A stretch of DNA of 41,535 nucleotides from NCBI RefSeq assembly GCF_042094015.1, contig NZ_JBELDZ010000014.1, positions 1-41,535 of the forward strand, read 5' to 3'. Made by a program: the position numbers and the translations under genes. The notes under the pieces were generated by a model. That model saw nothing but the letters and a program-made list of their open reading frames with translations, searched no databases and had not been told where the DNA came from. Of this stretch, positions 8,377-17,251 are shown piece by piece (the first letter of the stretch is position 1; each line of letters opens with the position of its first letter). This DNA is from Aurantibacter sp042094015. Lineage in GTDB: Bacteria; Bacteroidota; Bacteroidia; Flavobacteriales; Flavobacteriaceae.

Positions 8377-9221
8377 CTTACAATTAAAACATCGCTTGGT
8401 AATTCTGTTAAAATATATTCTATATCATGAGGGAAAATTCGATCCCAAAAAGTTAATTTTTTTGGTGCATTCATTACTAACAAATCAGCCCTTACCACTT
8501 CGGTATAATGACCAATACTATAGCCACTTGTTCCAAAAATTGGTTGAGATTTAATTTTTAAATTAGCTTTATAGTCTTCTGGAATGTTTTTTAAAATAGC
8601 ATCTACTCGTTCTTCCTCAAGGCGCTTTAATTTTACTTTTTCGATGTTAGATTTCCTTAAAGATGTATCATCTTCAACGGTAATAGATAATTTTTGTTTA
8701 GAAATCTCTTCAACAATTGTTACACTTTTAGAGCCAAACTTATGTGCCATATATATAGCAGAAGTAACTGTCTGTTCTGTTTGCTTTTCGTCTAAACCAT
8801 TAACCACAATGTGCTCACAAATTTCTCTGTTTACAGAAGGATGCGTTAGTAAAAGTATAGAACATTTCGCTTTTCTTGTAATCTTTCTGGCAATAGAGCC
8901 TAAATAGAAATTTACAAGCTTTTCCCGCTTTAAAGCCCCTAAAAGTAGTAGGTCTATTCTAGAGTCTTCAATAGTTTGCAAAATTACATCTACTGGTTTT
9001 CCTGGTTTAAATACAATTTCGAATTGTAAACCTTGTTCTTTATAAGGTTTTAATAGTGATTTAAATTTATTAGATTTCTCTTCAGAAAACTCACCAACAT
9101 GTATTAATATTAATTTAGAATTTAGGTATAAACTTAATCTTGAGGCTTCATTAATATTAGCTTCAAGGTTTGGAGAAAAAGCCACTCCAATTCCAATAGT
9201 ATTAAATAGGTTTAATGACAA
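8373..9221 (-). CDS. Universal stress protein, tandem UspA domains
   Basis: A 282-residue protein made of two UspA-like domains. The first (about 1-130) has the typical pattern of a hydrophobic first strand, VILQTIEDSRIDLLLLGA (79-96), and a nucleotide-loop-like FYLGSIARKITRKAKCSILLL (105-125). The second (about 135-282) repeats the layout and ends in ADLLVMNAPKK...SDVLIVR. Tandem Usp proteins are cytosolic and often bind ATP or AMP. It is the first gene of a two-gene operon and overlaps the SulP start by 4 bp, which suggests that it regulates or senses the state of the transporter; that link is inferred from coupling only. Confidence 0.85.
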   Translation of the reverse strand: MSLNLFNTIGIGVAFSPNLEANINEASRLSLYLNSKLILIHVGEFSEEKSNKFKSLLKPYKEQGLQFEIVFKPGKPVDVILQTIEDSRIDLLLLGALKREKLVNFYLGSIARKITRKAKCSILLLTHPSVNREICEHIVVNGLDEKQTEQTVTSAIYMAHKFGSKSVTIVEEISKQKLSITVEDDTSLRKSNIEKVKLKRLEEERVDAILKNIPEDYKANLKIKSQPIFGTSGYSIGHYTEVVRADLLVMNAPKKLTFWDRIFPHDIEYILTELPSDVLIVR

Positions 9222-9314
9222 ATTTATTTTTTAAAAAAGTGAAGATAGTATTTTAGGTATAGAAAGCTAACTTAAAATTATAGAAACTTAATTGAATCTA
9301 TAGTTTTTTTATTC

Positions 9315-9349
9315 TTTGATTCTTTTTTATATCACAAATACTATCTTAG
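9315..9349 (+). promoter_or_regulatory. Possible Bacteroidetes-type promoter for lpxD
   Basis: TTTG at 9315-9318 and TATCTTAG at 9342-9349 resemble the -33 TTTG and -7 TAnnTTTG elements. The second element has one mismatch and the spacing of 23 bp is long. It lies 24 bp before the lpxD ATG in a 152-bp gap between divergent genes. Weak to moderate support. Confidence 0.35.
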
Positions 9350-9373
9350 TAAACTTAAAATATAAAAACATCT

Positions 9374-10366
9374 ATGAAGTCCTTTTCAATTAATGAAATT
9401 AAAAACTTAGTAAATGGTAATCTGATTTTCGAAATAAACGAAGTTATTACAGGTTTAGAAACAGTAGACAATGCAACTATAGGACAAGCTACTTTTATAG
9501 GTCATAAAAAATTTGCTAAGAACTTTGAAAACTCAAAAGCTTCTGTTGTTATTGTTTCTGAAGGTATTGAATTAAAAGATAATCCTACTTGTGCACAAAT
9601 AAAAGTTACAAACGCAGATTTAGCTATGGCTAAACTTTTGGAAGCTTTTTCTCCAGAAACACCAAGTTTTATTTCTAATATTAGCCCTGTTGCTGTAATT
9701 GATAAATCTGCTATTATTGGTAAGAATGTTAAAGTTGGTGCAGGTTGTTATGTTGGAAAAAACACAGTTGTTGAAGATAATGTAACTTTATATCCAAACG
9801 TAACTGTTTTTGACGATTGTAAAATTGGGCAAAATACTATAGTTTGGTCTGGAACAGTTATTAGAGAGCGAAGTGAAATTGGAGCTCATTGTATTTTTCA
9901 TAACAACGTTAGTATTGGTGCAGATGGGTTTGGTTATAGACCAAGTGATGACGGAAGAAGTTTGGTTAAAATACCACATATTGGAAATGTAATTATAGGA
10001 AATAACGTAGAAATTGGTGCTAACTCTTGTGTAGATCGCGCTAAATTTAGTTCTACTATTATTGGCGATGGTTGTAAAATAGATAACCTAGTACAAATTG
10101 CACATAATTGCATTTTAGGACGATCTTGTATTATGGCCGGAAGTAGTGGTTTAGCTGGTTCTGTAACACTTGGCGATGGCGTTATTATTGGCGGAAGTGC
10201 TTCTATAAAAGACCACACCACAATACATTCTGGAGCTATAGTTGGTGCTGGATCTGGCGTTTTAGCCGATGTTCCTGCTGGTAAAACCGTTTTAGGTTAT
10301 CCAGCAACAGATGCTAAGGAAAAAATGAAACAATGGGTTGCTTTACGTAAATTAGGTAGAGCTTAG
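9374..10366 (+). CDS. lpxD: UDP-3-O-acylglucosamine N-acyltransferase LpxD
   Basis: The third enzyme of lipid A synthesis; it transfers a 3-hydroxyacyl chain from ACP to the 2-amino group of UDP-3-O-acylglucosamine in the cytosol. The 330 residues show an N-terminal uridine-binding domain (about 1-100), then a long left-handed beta-helix of hexapeptide repeats (about 105-290), with the family segment GADGFGY (182-188) and the catalytic histidine in QIAHNC (His244). A short helical C-terminus (KEKMKQWVALRKL) completes the family layout. It stands alone here, without lpxA, lpxC or fabZ; Flavobacteriaceae often carry a second lpxD in another cluster, so this may be one of two copies. A strong terminator follows. 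Confidence 0.93.
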   Translation: MKSFSINEIKNLVNGNLIFEINEVITGLETVDNATIGQATFIGHKKFAKNFENSKASVVIVSEGIELKDNPTCAQIKVTNADLAMAKLLEAFSPETPSFISNISPVAVIDKSAIIGKNVKVGAGCYVGKNTVVEDNVTLYPNVTVFDDCKIGQNTIVWSGTVIRERSEIGAHCIFHNNVSIGADGFGYRPSDDGRSLVKIPHIGNVIIGNNVEIGANSCVDRAKFSSTIIGDGCKIDNLVQIAHNCILGRSCIMAGSSGLAGSVTLGDGVIIGGSASIKDHTTIHSGAIVGAGSGVLADVPAGKTVLGYPATDAKEKMKQWVALRKLGRA

Positions 10367-10382
10367 TTTAATTTTATACTAT

Positions 10383-10422
10383 CAAAAAAGCCTCAAATTA
10401 ATTCTAATTTGAGGCTTTTTTG
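10383..10422. terminator. Bidirectional terminator between lpxD and lepA
   Basis: A perfect 18-bp inverted repeat CAAAAAAGCCTCAAATTA (10383-10400) and TAATTTGAGGCTTTTTTG (10405-10422) with a 4-nt loop. It has A- and T-tracts on both flanks and sits between the stops of two convergent genes, so it can serve both. Confidence 0.9.
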
Positions 10423-10434
10423 ATTTCTTATTTC

Positions 10435-12231
10435 TTAATCATTAAGTTTTAATACTGCCATAAACGCTTGTTGTGGAATTTCTACATTACCAACTTGGCG
10501 CATACGCTTTTTACCTTTTTTCTGCTTTTCTAATAACTTACGTTTACGTGAAATATCTCCACCATAACATTTAGCCGTAACATCTTTACGTAATGCTTTT
10601 ACGGTTTCTCTTGCTATAATTTTTGCTCCAATTGCTGCTTGAATTGGAATGTCAAACTGTTGTCTTGGAATTAATTCTTTTAATTTTTCGCACATTTTTT
10701 TTCCAATATTATGTGCATTATCTGCATGAATTAAAGCAGAAAGTGCATCTACAGATTGTGCATTTAATAATACATCTAAACGTACTAATTTAGAGGCTTT
10801 TAATCCAATTGGATGATAATCGAAAGAAGCATAACCTTTAGAAACCGTTTTTAAACGATCGTAAAAATCAAATACAATCTCTGCTAAAGGCATTTCAAAT
10901 GTTAACTCTACACGTTCTGGTGTTAAATAGGTTTGATTCATAATCATTCCTCTTTTTTCAATACACAAACTCATAACATTACCAACAAAATCAGATTTTG
11001 TAATAATAGTAGCTTTAATATAAGGTTCTTCAACACGATTTAAACTAGATGGTTCTGGTAAATCACTTGGATTGTTTACAATAATAATATCATCTGGATA
11101 TTTATGAGAAAACGCATGATAACTAACATTAGGAACTGTAGTAATCACGGTCATATCAAACTCACGTTCTAAACGTTCCTGGATAATTTCCATATGTAAC
11201 ATTCCTAAAAATCCACAACGAAAACCAAAACCTAACGCTGCTGAACTTTCTGGCTGAAACACCAAAGAAGCATCATTTAGCTGTAATTTTTCCATAGAAT
11301 TACGAAGTTCTTCATAATCCTCTGTATCAACTGGATAAATTCCTGCAAAAACCATTGGTTTTACATCTTCAAAACCTGCAACTGCATTTGTTGTTGGATT
11401 AGCTGCATCTGTAATTGTATCTCCTACTTTTACTTCTTTAGCCTCTTTAATTCCTGTAATTAAATAACCAACATCTCCAGCTTTTATCTCTTTTTTTACA
11501 ACTTGATTTAACTTTAAAGTCCCAACCTCATCTGCGCCATAAGTTTTACCTGTAGCAATAAATTTAATTTGTTGGTTCTTTTTTATTGTTCCGTTAATAA
11601 CTCTAAAGTATGTTTCTACACCACGAAATGAATTGTAAACAGAATCAAATATTAATGCTTGTAATGGTTCATCTGGATTACCTTCTGGCGCGGGAACACG
11701 TTCTATAATAGCTTTTAAAATGTTTTCTACACCAAAGCCAGTTTTTCCACTTGCGTGAATAACTTCTTCTGGATCACAACCTAAAAGATCTACAATATCA
11801 TCTGTAACCTCTTCAGGATTTGCACTTGGTAAATCTACTTTATTAAGAACAGGAATAATCTCCAGGTCATTTTCTAAAGCTAAATATAAATTAGAAATAG
11901 TTTGTGCCTGTATGCTTTGTGCAGCATCTACTATAAGTAATGCGCCTTCACAAGCGGCAATAGATCTAGAAACTTCGTAAGAAAAATCTACATGACCTGG
12001 CGTATCAATTAGATTTAAAATATAATCTTCACCTTCAAATTGATATTCCATTTGAATAGCGTGAGATTTTATGGTAATTCCACGTTCGCGTTCTAAGTCC
12101 ATACTGTCTAATAACTGAGCTTGCTCTTCGCGAGCAGTTACAGTTCCTGTATGACCTAATAAACGATCGGCAAGTGTACTTTTTCCGTGGTCAATATGTG
12201 CAATAATGCAAAAATTTCTAATGTTCTTCAT
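10435..12231 (-). CDS. lepA: Elongation factor 4 (LepA)
   Basis: A 598-residue translational GTPase that acts on stalled ribosomes and in ribosome biogenesis. GTP-binding motifs are G1 AHIDHGKST (11-19), G3 DTPGH (76-80) and G4 NKVD (130-133). The LepA-specific C-terminal domain is present, with IGAKIIARETVKALRKDV, CYGGDISRKRKLLEKQKKGK and a final KKRMRQVG region that distinguish it from EF-G. The length is normal. It is transcribed alone, with an exact TAnnTTTG box 31 bp upstream and a strong terminator downstream. Very sure. Confidence 0.98.
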   Translation of the reverse strand: MKNIRNFCIIAHIDHGKSTLADRLLGHTGTVTAREEQAQLLDSMDLERERGITIKSHAIQMEYQFEGEDYILNLIDTPGHVDFSYEVSRSIAACEGALLIVDAAQSIQAQTISNLYLALENDLEIIPVLNKVDLPSANPEEVTDDIVDLLGCDPEEVIHASGKTGFGVENILKAIIERVPAPEGNPDEPLQALIFDSVYNSFRGVETYFRVINGTIKKNQQIKFIATGKTYGADEVGTLKLNQVVKKEIKAGDVGYLITGIKEAKEVKVGDTITDAANPTTNAVAGFEDVKPMVFAGIYPVDTEDYEELRNSMEKLQLNDASLVFQPESSAALGFGFRCGFLGMLHMEIIQERLEREFDMTVITTVPNVSYHAFSHKYPDDIIIVNNPSDLPEPSSLNRVEEPYIKATIITKSDFVGNVMSLCIEKRGMIMNQTYLTPERVELTFEMPLAEIVFDFYDRLKTVSKGYASFDYHPIGLKASKLVRLDVLLNAQSVDALSALIHADNAHNIGKKMCEKLKELIPRQQFDIPIQAAIGAKIIARETVKALRKDVTAKCYGGDISRKRKLLEKQKKGKKRMRQVGNVEIPQQAFMAVLKLND

Positions 12232-12262
12232 AGTCTTTCGTCTCTAAACAAGGTAGATATTG

Positions 12263-12270
12263 CAAATATA
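12263..12270 (-). promoter_or_regulatory. lepA promoter -7 element
   Basis: On the minus strand this reads TATATTTG, an exact TAnnTTTG match, 31 bp before the lepA ATG. No clear TTTG -33 element was found at the expected distance. Confidence 0.5.
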
Positions 12271-12393
12271 GTCGAAAAAACTATGGGTTTTGGGAAATTT
12301 GTTAGTACTTCTTTTGCTATGAAAGAATAAGATATTTCAATCAAAATTATCATTACATAAAAAAGCCCTAATTTTGCATAAAAATATTCAATT

Positions 12394-13389
12394 TTGGTAA
12401 AAATAGGCGACATAGAACTTCCTGATTTCCCTTTGCTTTTAGCTCCAATGGAAGATGTAAGCGATCCACCATTTAGAGCGTTGTGTAAAGAGCAAGGTGC
12501 TGATGTGGTTTATACGGAATTTGTAAGTAGTGAAGGTTTAATTCGAAATGCTGCAAAAAGTGTTATGAAGCTTGATATTTACGAAAAAGAGCGACCTGTT
12601 GGAATTCAAATTTTTGGAGCAAATTTAGATAGTATGCTTCAAACTATAGATATTGTTGCAGAATCTAAACCAGATATTATAGATATTAATTTTGGTTGTC
12701 CTGTAAAAAAGGTCGTAAGTAAAGGTGCTGGCGCTGGAATTCTAAAAGACATCTGCTTAATGGAACAATTAACTGCCGAAATGGTTAAGCGTACCAATAT
12801 TCCAATTACGGTTAAAACACGTTTAGGTTGGGACGACGATTCAATTAAAATTGTTGAGGTTGCTGAGCGCTTACAAGATGTTGGCTGTAAAGCAATAGCT
12901 ATTCACGGACGTACAAGAGCACAAATGTATAAAGGCGATGCTGATTGGAAACCTATTGCACAAGTAAAGAATAATCCAAGAATGCACATTCCTGTTTTTG
13001 GAAATGGAGATGTTACTAGCCCAGAACGTGCAGTGGAAATGAGAGATGATTATGGCTTAGATGGCTGCATGATTGGTAGGGCAACTATTGGAAATCCATG
13101 GTTCTTTAAACAAGTGAAACATTTTTTTAATACCGGCAAACATTTAGAGCCAATTACAATACAAGAACGTGTAGAAGCGGCCAGAAGGCATTTACAAATG
13201 GCTATAGATTGGAAAGGTGAAATCTTAGGTGTTTTTGAAACTAGAAGACATTACACAAATTATTTTAAAGGTATTCCGCATTTTAAAGAACATAGAATGA
13301 AAATGGTTACCAGCGATCATTCTGAAGATGTTTTTGCAGCTTTTGATACGGTTTTAAAAGAATTTGGTGATCATATATTTACAGAATAA
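12394..13389 (+). CDS. dusB: tRNA-dihydrouridine synthase (DusB type)
   Basis: An FMN-dependent enzyme that reduces specific uridines in the tRNA D-loop. The 331 residues carry the N-terminal TIM-barrel start LLLAPMEDVSDPPFR (14-28), catalytic Cys102 in NFGCPVKKV, the KTRLGWDDD segment, the IHGRTRAQMYKG substrate and FMN motif, and GNGDV plus MIGRATIGNPWFF near the phosphate site. The only usable start is TTG at 12394: an in-frame TAA lies at 12379, and the next ATG (Met19) would cut off the first barrel strand. TTG is rare as a start in this group. DusB is preferred over other Dus classes on motif pattern. It stands alone, with a terminator 25 bp past the stop. Confidence 0.93.
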   Translation: MVKIGDIELPDFPLLLAPMEDVSDPPFRALCKEQGADVVYTEFVSSEGLIRNAAKSVMKLDIYEKERPVGIQIFGANLDSMLQTIDIVAESKPDIIDINFGCPVKKVVSKGAGAGILKDICLMEQLTAEMVKRTNIPITVKTRLGWDDDSIKIVEVAERLQDVGCKAIAIHGRTRAQMYKGDADWKPIAQVKNNPRMHIPVFGNGDVTSPERAVEMRDDYGLDGCMIGRATIGNPWFFKQVKHFFNTGKHLEPITIQERVEAARRHLQMAIDWKGEILGVFETRRHYTNYFKGIPHFKEHRMKMVTSDHSEDVFAAFDTVLKEFGDHIFTE

Positions 13390-13414
13390 CAACTCATAAT
13401 TCACTTAAATTGTA

Positions 13415-13448
13415 AAAAAAACCAGAACGTCTTAGTTCTGGTTTTTTT
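13415..13448. terminator. Bidirectional terminator between dusB and the SPFH gene
   Basis: Arms AAAAAAACCAGAAC (13415-13428) and GTTCTGGTTTTTTT (13435-13448) pair perfectly with a 6-nt loop. Runs of A and T on the two sides allow use from both convergent genes. Confidence 0.88.
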
Positions 13449-13494
13449 GGAAAAATTGCTTATTGTGTTACTACAATAATGTTGTTAAAGAAGT

Positions 13495-14418
13495 TTAGCT
13501 ATTAAGTTTTTTATTCTTCTTAGCTTCTTTCATTGCTTCACCTATTTCGTTACTTGCTGCAAAACTAGCAACCATATCATTTAACATATTACTTCCTGCT
13601 TGTGGTGAATTTGGTAATAATATTAAATTACTGTTTGTTTCACTACCAATAGCTTGTAATGTATCATAATGTTGTGTTACAACAATTAAAGCTGATGCTT
13701 CTTGAGAATTAATACCAACTTTATTTAATACCTCTACTGATTCTTCTAAACCACGAGCAATTTCACGTCTTTGATCTGCAATACCTTGACCTTGTAAGCG
13801 CTTACTTTCAGCTTCTGCTTTTGCTTTCTCAACAATTAAAATACGTTGTGCATCACCTTCATATTGTGCAGCTGTTTTTTCTCTATCAGCTGCATTAATT
13901 CGGTTCATTGCTTCTTTTACTTGTGCGTCTGGATCAATATCTGTTACTAATGTTTTAATAATGTCGTAACCATAATTTTGCATAGCCTCATTTAATTCTG
14001 TTTTTACAGCAATAGCAATATCATCTTTTTTTAAGAATACATCATCTAAAATCATTTTTGGCACTTCTGCACGAACTACATCAAATACATAAGAAGTAAT
14101 TTGATCATGTGGATAATCTAATTTATAAAAAGCATCTTCTACTTTTTGCTTAATAACTTTGTACTGTACAGAAACTTTAAGTCGAACAAATACATCATCT
14201 TTAGTTTTTGTTTCAACAATTACATCTAATTGCTGAATTTTTAAGCTTAATCTCCCAGCTATTTTATCAACTAAAGGAATTTTAAATTGTAAACCTGATT
14301 GGCGTATAACTTTAAATTTACCAAAGCGTTCTATAATAGCAGCAGATTGTTGTTTTACGGTAAAAATACCCGTAAATAGAATAATAAGTCCAAGGACAAT
14401 AAAAGGAATAAAAAACAT
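13495..14418 (-). CDS. SPFH/Band 7 membrane protein
   Basis: A 307-residue stomatin/prohibitin-type protein. One N-terminal membrane segment (about 2-22) is followed by the SPFH domain (QQSAAIIERFGKF, 23-35, then VSVQYKV and LDDVFLKKDDIA). A long charged coiled coil follows (about 170-230; KTAAQYEGDAQRILIVEKAK) and a low-complexity C-terminus. These proteins form large oligomeric cages or scaffolds at membranes and often modulate proteases. The pattern is closest to stomatin/HIR-like members; no NfeD partner gene is adjacent, and no HflK/HflC pair is seen. It is a single-gene unit that shares a 78-bp divergent region with the following barrel-protein gene. Confidence 0.9.
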   Translation of the reverse strand: MFFIPFIVLGLIILFTGIFTVKQQSAAIIERFGKFKVIRQSGLQFKIPLVDKIAGRLSLKIQQLDVIVETKTKDDVFVRLKVSVQYKVIKQKVEDAFYKLDYPHDQITSYVFDVVRAEVPKMILDDVFLKKDDIAIAVKTELNEAMQNYGYDIIKTLVTDIDPDAQVKEAMNRINAADREKTAAQYEGDAQRILIVEKAKAEAESKRLQGQGIADQRREIARGLEESVEVLNKVGINSQEASALIVVTQHYDTLQAIGSETNSNLILLPNSPQAGSNMLNDMVASFAASNEIGEAMKEAKKNKKLNS

Positions 14419-14465
14419 ATTTAGTTAGGTTTTAAAGGTTAATGTTTTATGCTTACTAATTTAGT

Positions 14466-14473
14466 TATATTTG
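14466..14473 (+). promoter_or_regulatory. Promoter -7 element of the 14.5-kb barrel gene
   Basis: TATATTTG is an exact TAnnTTTG match, 23 bp before the ATG at 14497. A T-rich stretch (TTTT, 14445-14448) is a poor -33 candidate. Confidence 0.5.
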
Positions 14474-14496
14474 CGCTGTAAAACCCAAATAATTAT

Positions 14497-15192
14497 ATGA
14501 AAAATAAACATTTACTCCTATTAGTCGCAATATGTGTGTGTTTTGTTACACAAACAAACGCACAAAGACAAAAAGCGAAAGGAACTGTTAATATAAAAAA
14601 TGGTTTTGCTATTGCAGGAGGACTAACTCAGTATGATATTTTAACAGATAATTTTACTACTACCAAAGGTGAAGGTTGGGTTTTTGGAATGAGTGCTACA
14701 GTGGATTTACCCCACAAAGGTTTTAATGTAAGTTATGGTATGCAATTATCTGAAAACATTCTTGGAGTTGCCGCTAAACCTTCTTTAACGACATCTAGCA
14801 TAGATAATTCTGTTGACTATAAAATATTTACCGCTCAAGTAGCTTTTTTGTGGCATCTTAAGTTAGGAACAGATCATTTAACCTTAGACATTGGTCCTAT
14901 GCTACAATATAATAGTGATTTAGAGTTAAAAGACGAAGATAAAGAAAACTACATAATTGATGGTTTTAACTCAGTAACTGCTAAAGACTTTAAAAGTTTA
15001 AACAATGTAAACTTTAATGGTGCTATTGGTTTAACCGCAGGTATTAGTCATTTTAAAGTTAAGGCACAATACATCTATGGAGTAACTAATATATTAGGCG
15101 GATTAAATAAAGAAGATTTCGCTCAAGATTTAGAGAAAAAATTTAAAGGAAATCAAAGTATGTTAGCCTTTACTGTAATGTTTTCTTTTTAA
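14497..15192 (+). CDS. Outer-membrane beta-barrel protein (PorT-like class)
   Basis: A 231-residue exported protein: signal peptide MKNKHLLLLVAICVCFVTQT followed by a NAQ cleavage site (residue 23). The rest consists of alternating amphipathic strands (FNVSYGMQLSENILG, DHLTLDIGPMLQYNS, INGAIG-type turns) and ends in the aromatic strand MLAFTVMFSF, with a C-terminal Phe as needed for barrel assembly. This fits the small eight-strand barrels common in Bacteroidetes (outer-membrane beta-barrel/PorT-like families). No ligand or role can be read from it. It is a single-gene unit with its own promoter and a GAAA-loop terminator. Confidence 0.75.
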   Translation: MKNKHLLLLVAICVCFVTQTNAQRQKAKGTVNIKNGFAIAGGLTQYDILTDNFTTTKGEGWVFGMSATVDLPHKGFNVSYGMQLSENILGVAAKPSLTTSSIDNSVDYKIFTAQVAFLWHLKLGTDHLTLDIGPMLQYNSDLELKDEDKENYIIDGFNSVTAKDFKSLNNVNFNGAIGLTAGISHFKVKAQYIYGVTNILGGLNKEDFAQDLEKKFKGNQSMLAFTVMFSF

Positions 15193-15213
15193 TATATTTT
15201 CACTTTATATTAT

Positions 15214-15245
15214 AAAAAAGAGCTAATGAAAATTAGCTCTTTTTT
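15214..15245 (+). terminator. Terminator with GAAA tetraloop after the barrel gene
   Basis: Arms AAAAAAGAGCTAAT (15214-15227) and ATTAGCTCTTTTTT (15232-15245) form a perfect 14-bp stem closed by GAAA, 21 bp after the stop. Nearly the same hairpin, reversed, lies at 17200-17233. Confidence 0.9.
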
Positions 15246-15346
15246 GTTTTATGTGTTGAATTATATTATTTTCTTTAAAGGTCAATCTTACTAAGTCGAT
15301 AAATGCTTATCTTTAAAAAAATTCAACCTAAAAACCTCACTTTATT

Positions 15347-17179
15347 ATGAAACAAAAATTACTTTTTTCAATTCTTTTTTTCAGTATGATTTTTTTAGCA
15401 TCTGCTCAAAATAAAAGAGAGGTCGCGGATAAATGGTTAATAGATAATTATTCTGAATTATTAATTAATCAAGAACATCAATTAGAAATGCTTTTTAGTA
15501 GACCTGCGCTCTCTGGAGAAACTTTTCGTTATTACCAAATGATTAATAACGTGCAAGTTTTTGATGCTGAGATAACTGTACACGTGTCAAATAAAAATAA
15601 GGTTTCTTATTTTGCGAGTTCTTATAAAAAAGCTGTTCAAAATATTAATACCAACCCTAGTGTTACAGGACCTGAAGCTTTTCAAATAGCTCTTAATGAA
15701 TTAAATATACAAACTTCAGATGTTATTCAAAGTGAAAATAAACTTTACATTTTTCATAAAGATGATATAACCACCTTAGTAAGAAGAGTATATATTTATG
15801 GGTATTCAAAAACAGGTGCTTGGGAAATAATAGTAGATGCACAAAACGGTACGGTAATAAGCTCTAGGGATGTTGCTGTATATCATAAGCCTAATCATCA
15901 AAAAGATAAACCAAAAAAGAAAAAAGAGGAAAAAGAAAATATAAGCTCTGTCTCTACTACAGGAATAGGTTTTATTTTTGATACAGATCCTTTAACAGCA
16001 ACAACAAGCAGTTATGGTGGACAATATGTGGATGGTAATGATGCTACAAATGCAACATTAGATGCTGCGCGTACATTTGTTACCTTGCCAGATATTGATT
16101 TAAATGGAGGAAACTATACATTAAAAAGTAATTATGTTGAAATAGCGGAACTAGACTCTCCTAACAAAGGATTATTTATCCAAAACTCTGACGATTTTAG
16201 TTTTAATAGACAAGAAGACGGTTTTGAAGCTGTAAATGTTTTTTATCATGTAGATAAAAGTATGCGTTATATAAATACAGATTTAGGGATTGTATTAACT
16301 CCTCCTCAAAATGGTGGTGTTGTTCGTTTTGATCCACATGGAGCTGGAGGAGCAGATAACTCCTATTATACAGGAGGAACACTAGTATTTGGTGAAGGTT
16401 GTGTAGATGACGGTGAAGATGCAGATGTAATTTTACATGAATTAGGACATGGACTACATGATTGGATAACAAATGGCGGCTTGTCTCAAGTAAATGGGTT
16501 AAGTGAAGGTTGTGGTGACTATTGGGCAAATTCTTATAAAAGAAGCTTAGGGCTTTGGGGTTCTGGAGATGCTGCTAGAAACTATGTTTTTGGTTGGGAT
16601 GGACATAATGTATGTTGGAATGGTCGTAGCACTATTTATGGTGCACAATATCCTGGTGGTTTAGTTGGCGGTGGACCGCATACAGACGGCCAAATTTGGG
16701 CTTCTGTTATGATGGAAATTTGGGAAATTGTTGGTCGAACAAAAACAGATAAAGCATTTTTAAACGGTCTTGGAATGACTAATAGTGGAACTAATCAAGA
16801 ACAGGCTGCCATTGCTGTTAGACAAGCCGCAATAGATATGGGAACTAATCATGGCTATACTTGTGCAGACATACAAGCATTTACAGATCGTTTTACAGCT
16901 AGAGGTTATACAATGCCTGCTTATACATGTACTTTAAGTGTTGCTGATTTTGATACTAATACTATTTCAATATTTCCTAATCCTGCTTCAACGGGAATTA
17001 CATTTAAAAATATTAAAGTTCAAACCGAAATAATTGTTTTTAATATGTTAGGACAAACTGTTGCAACTAAAACAATATCTAGTAACAATAACACACTAAA
17101 TGTTAATGCTTTAACTACAGGAACATACTTTATTAAAATTAAAGGTTCTAACAAAGTTTTAAAGTTTATAAAAGAATAA
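15347..17179 (+). CDS. Secreted zinc metallopeptidase (fungalysin/M36-like) with T9SS sorting domain
   Basis: A 610-residue secreted peptidase. The signal peptide ends at ASAQ (18-21). A propeptide follows (about 25-175) with FTP/PepSY-like strands (ETFRYYQMINNVQVFDAEI, WEIIVDAQNGTVISS). A lysine/glutamate-rich linker (182-197) separates it from the catalytic domain. The zinc site is HELGH (364-368: His364, catalytic Glu365, His368), and Glu387 in SEGCGDYW is the likely third ligand, as in gluzincins of the thermolysin/M36 clan. The last about 75 residues (ISIFPNPAS, then VFNMLGQTV and TTGTYFIKIKGSNKVLKFIKE) form a type A T9SS sorting domain, so the protein should cross the outer membrane by the Por system and be anchored or released. 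Inverted twin terminators flank the gene. Confidence 0.93.
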   Translation: MKQKLLFSILFFSMIFLASAQNKREVADKWLIDNYSELLINQEHQLEMLFSRPALSGETFRYYQMINNVQVFDAEITVHVSNKNKVSYFASSYKKAVQNINTNPSVTGPEAFQIALNELNIQTSDVIQSENKLYIFHKDDITTLVRRVYIYGYSKTGAWEIIVDAQNGTVISSRDVAVYHKPNHQKDKPKKKKEEKENISSVSTTGIGFIFDTDPLTATTSSYGGQYVDGNDATNATLDAARTFVTLPDIDLNGGNYTLKSNYVEIAELDSPNKGLFIQNSDDFSFNRQEDGFEAVNVFYHVDKSMRYINTDLGIVLTPPQNGGVVRFDPHGAGGADNSYYTGGTLVFGEGCVDDGEDADVILHELGHGLHDWITNGGLSQVNGLSEGCGDYWANSYKRSLGLWGSGDAARNYVFGWDGHNVCWNGRSTIYGAQYPGGLVGGGPHTDGQIWASVMMEIWEIVGRTKTDKAFLNGLGMTNSGTNQEQAAIAVRQAAIDMGTNHGYTCADIQAFTDRFTARGYTMPAYTCTLSVADFDTNTISIFPNPASTGITFKNIKVQTEIIVFNMLGQTVATKTISSNNNTLNVNALTTGTYFIKIKGSNKVLKFIKE

Positions 17180-17199
17180 CTTTTAAAATCAAATTACAA

Positions 17200-17233
17200 A
17201 AAAAAGGAGCTAATTTTCATTAGCTCCTTTTTT
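17200..17233. terminator. Terminator between the T9SS peptidase and gltX
   Basis: Arms AAAAAAGGAGCTAAT (17200-17214) and ATTAGCTCCTTTTTT (17219-17233) form a perfect 15-bp stem. The loop reads TTTC on the plus strand and therefore GAAA on the minus strand, which points to gltX as the main user. T-runs on both sides allow two-way use. Confidence 0.9.
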
Positions 17234-17251
17234 GTTTAATAAACCTAAATA

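Noticed and set aside
12373..12396. Paired TTTG motifs as a dusB promoter
   Set aside because: The spacing between the two elements is about seven bases too short, and the second one contains the start codon.
12228..12413. A 61-codon minus-strand reading frame upstream of lepA
   Set aside because: It covers the lepA promoter and the start of dusB, has no family resemblance, and is best explained as chance in AT-rich sequence.
16203..16529. A His/Leu-rich 108-codon minus-strand frame
   Set aside because: It is antisense to the zinc-site region of the T9SS peptidase; composition follows from the sense codons.
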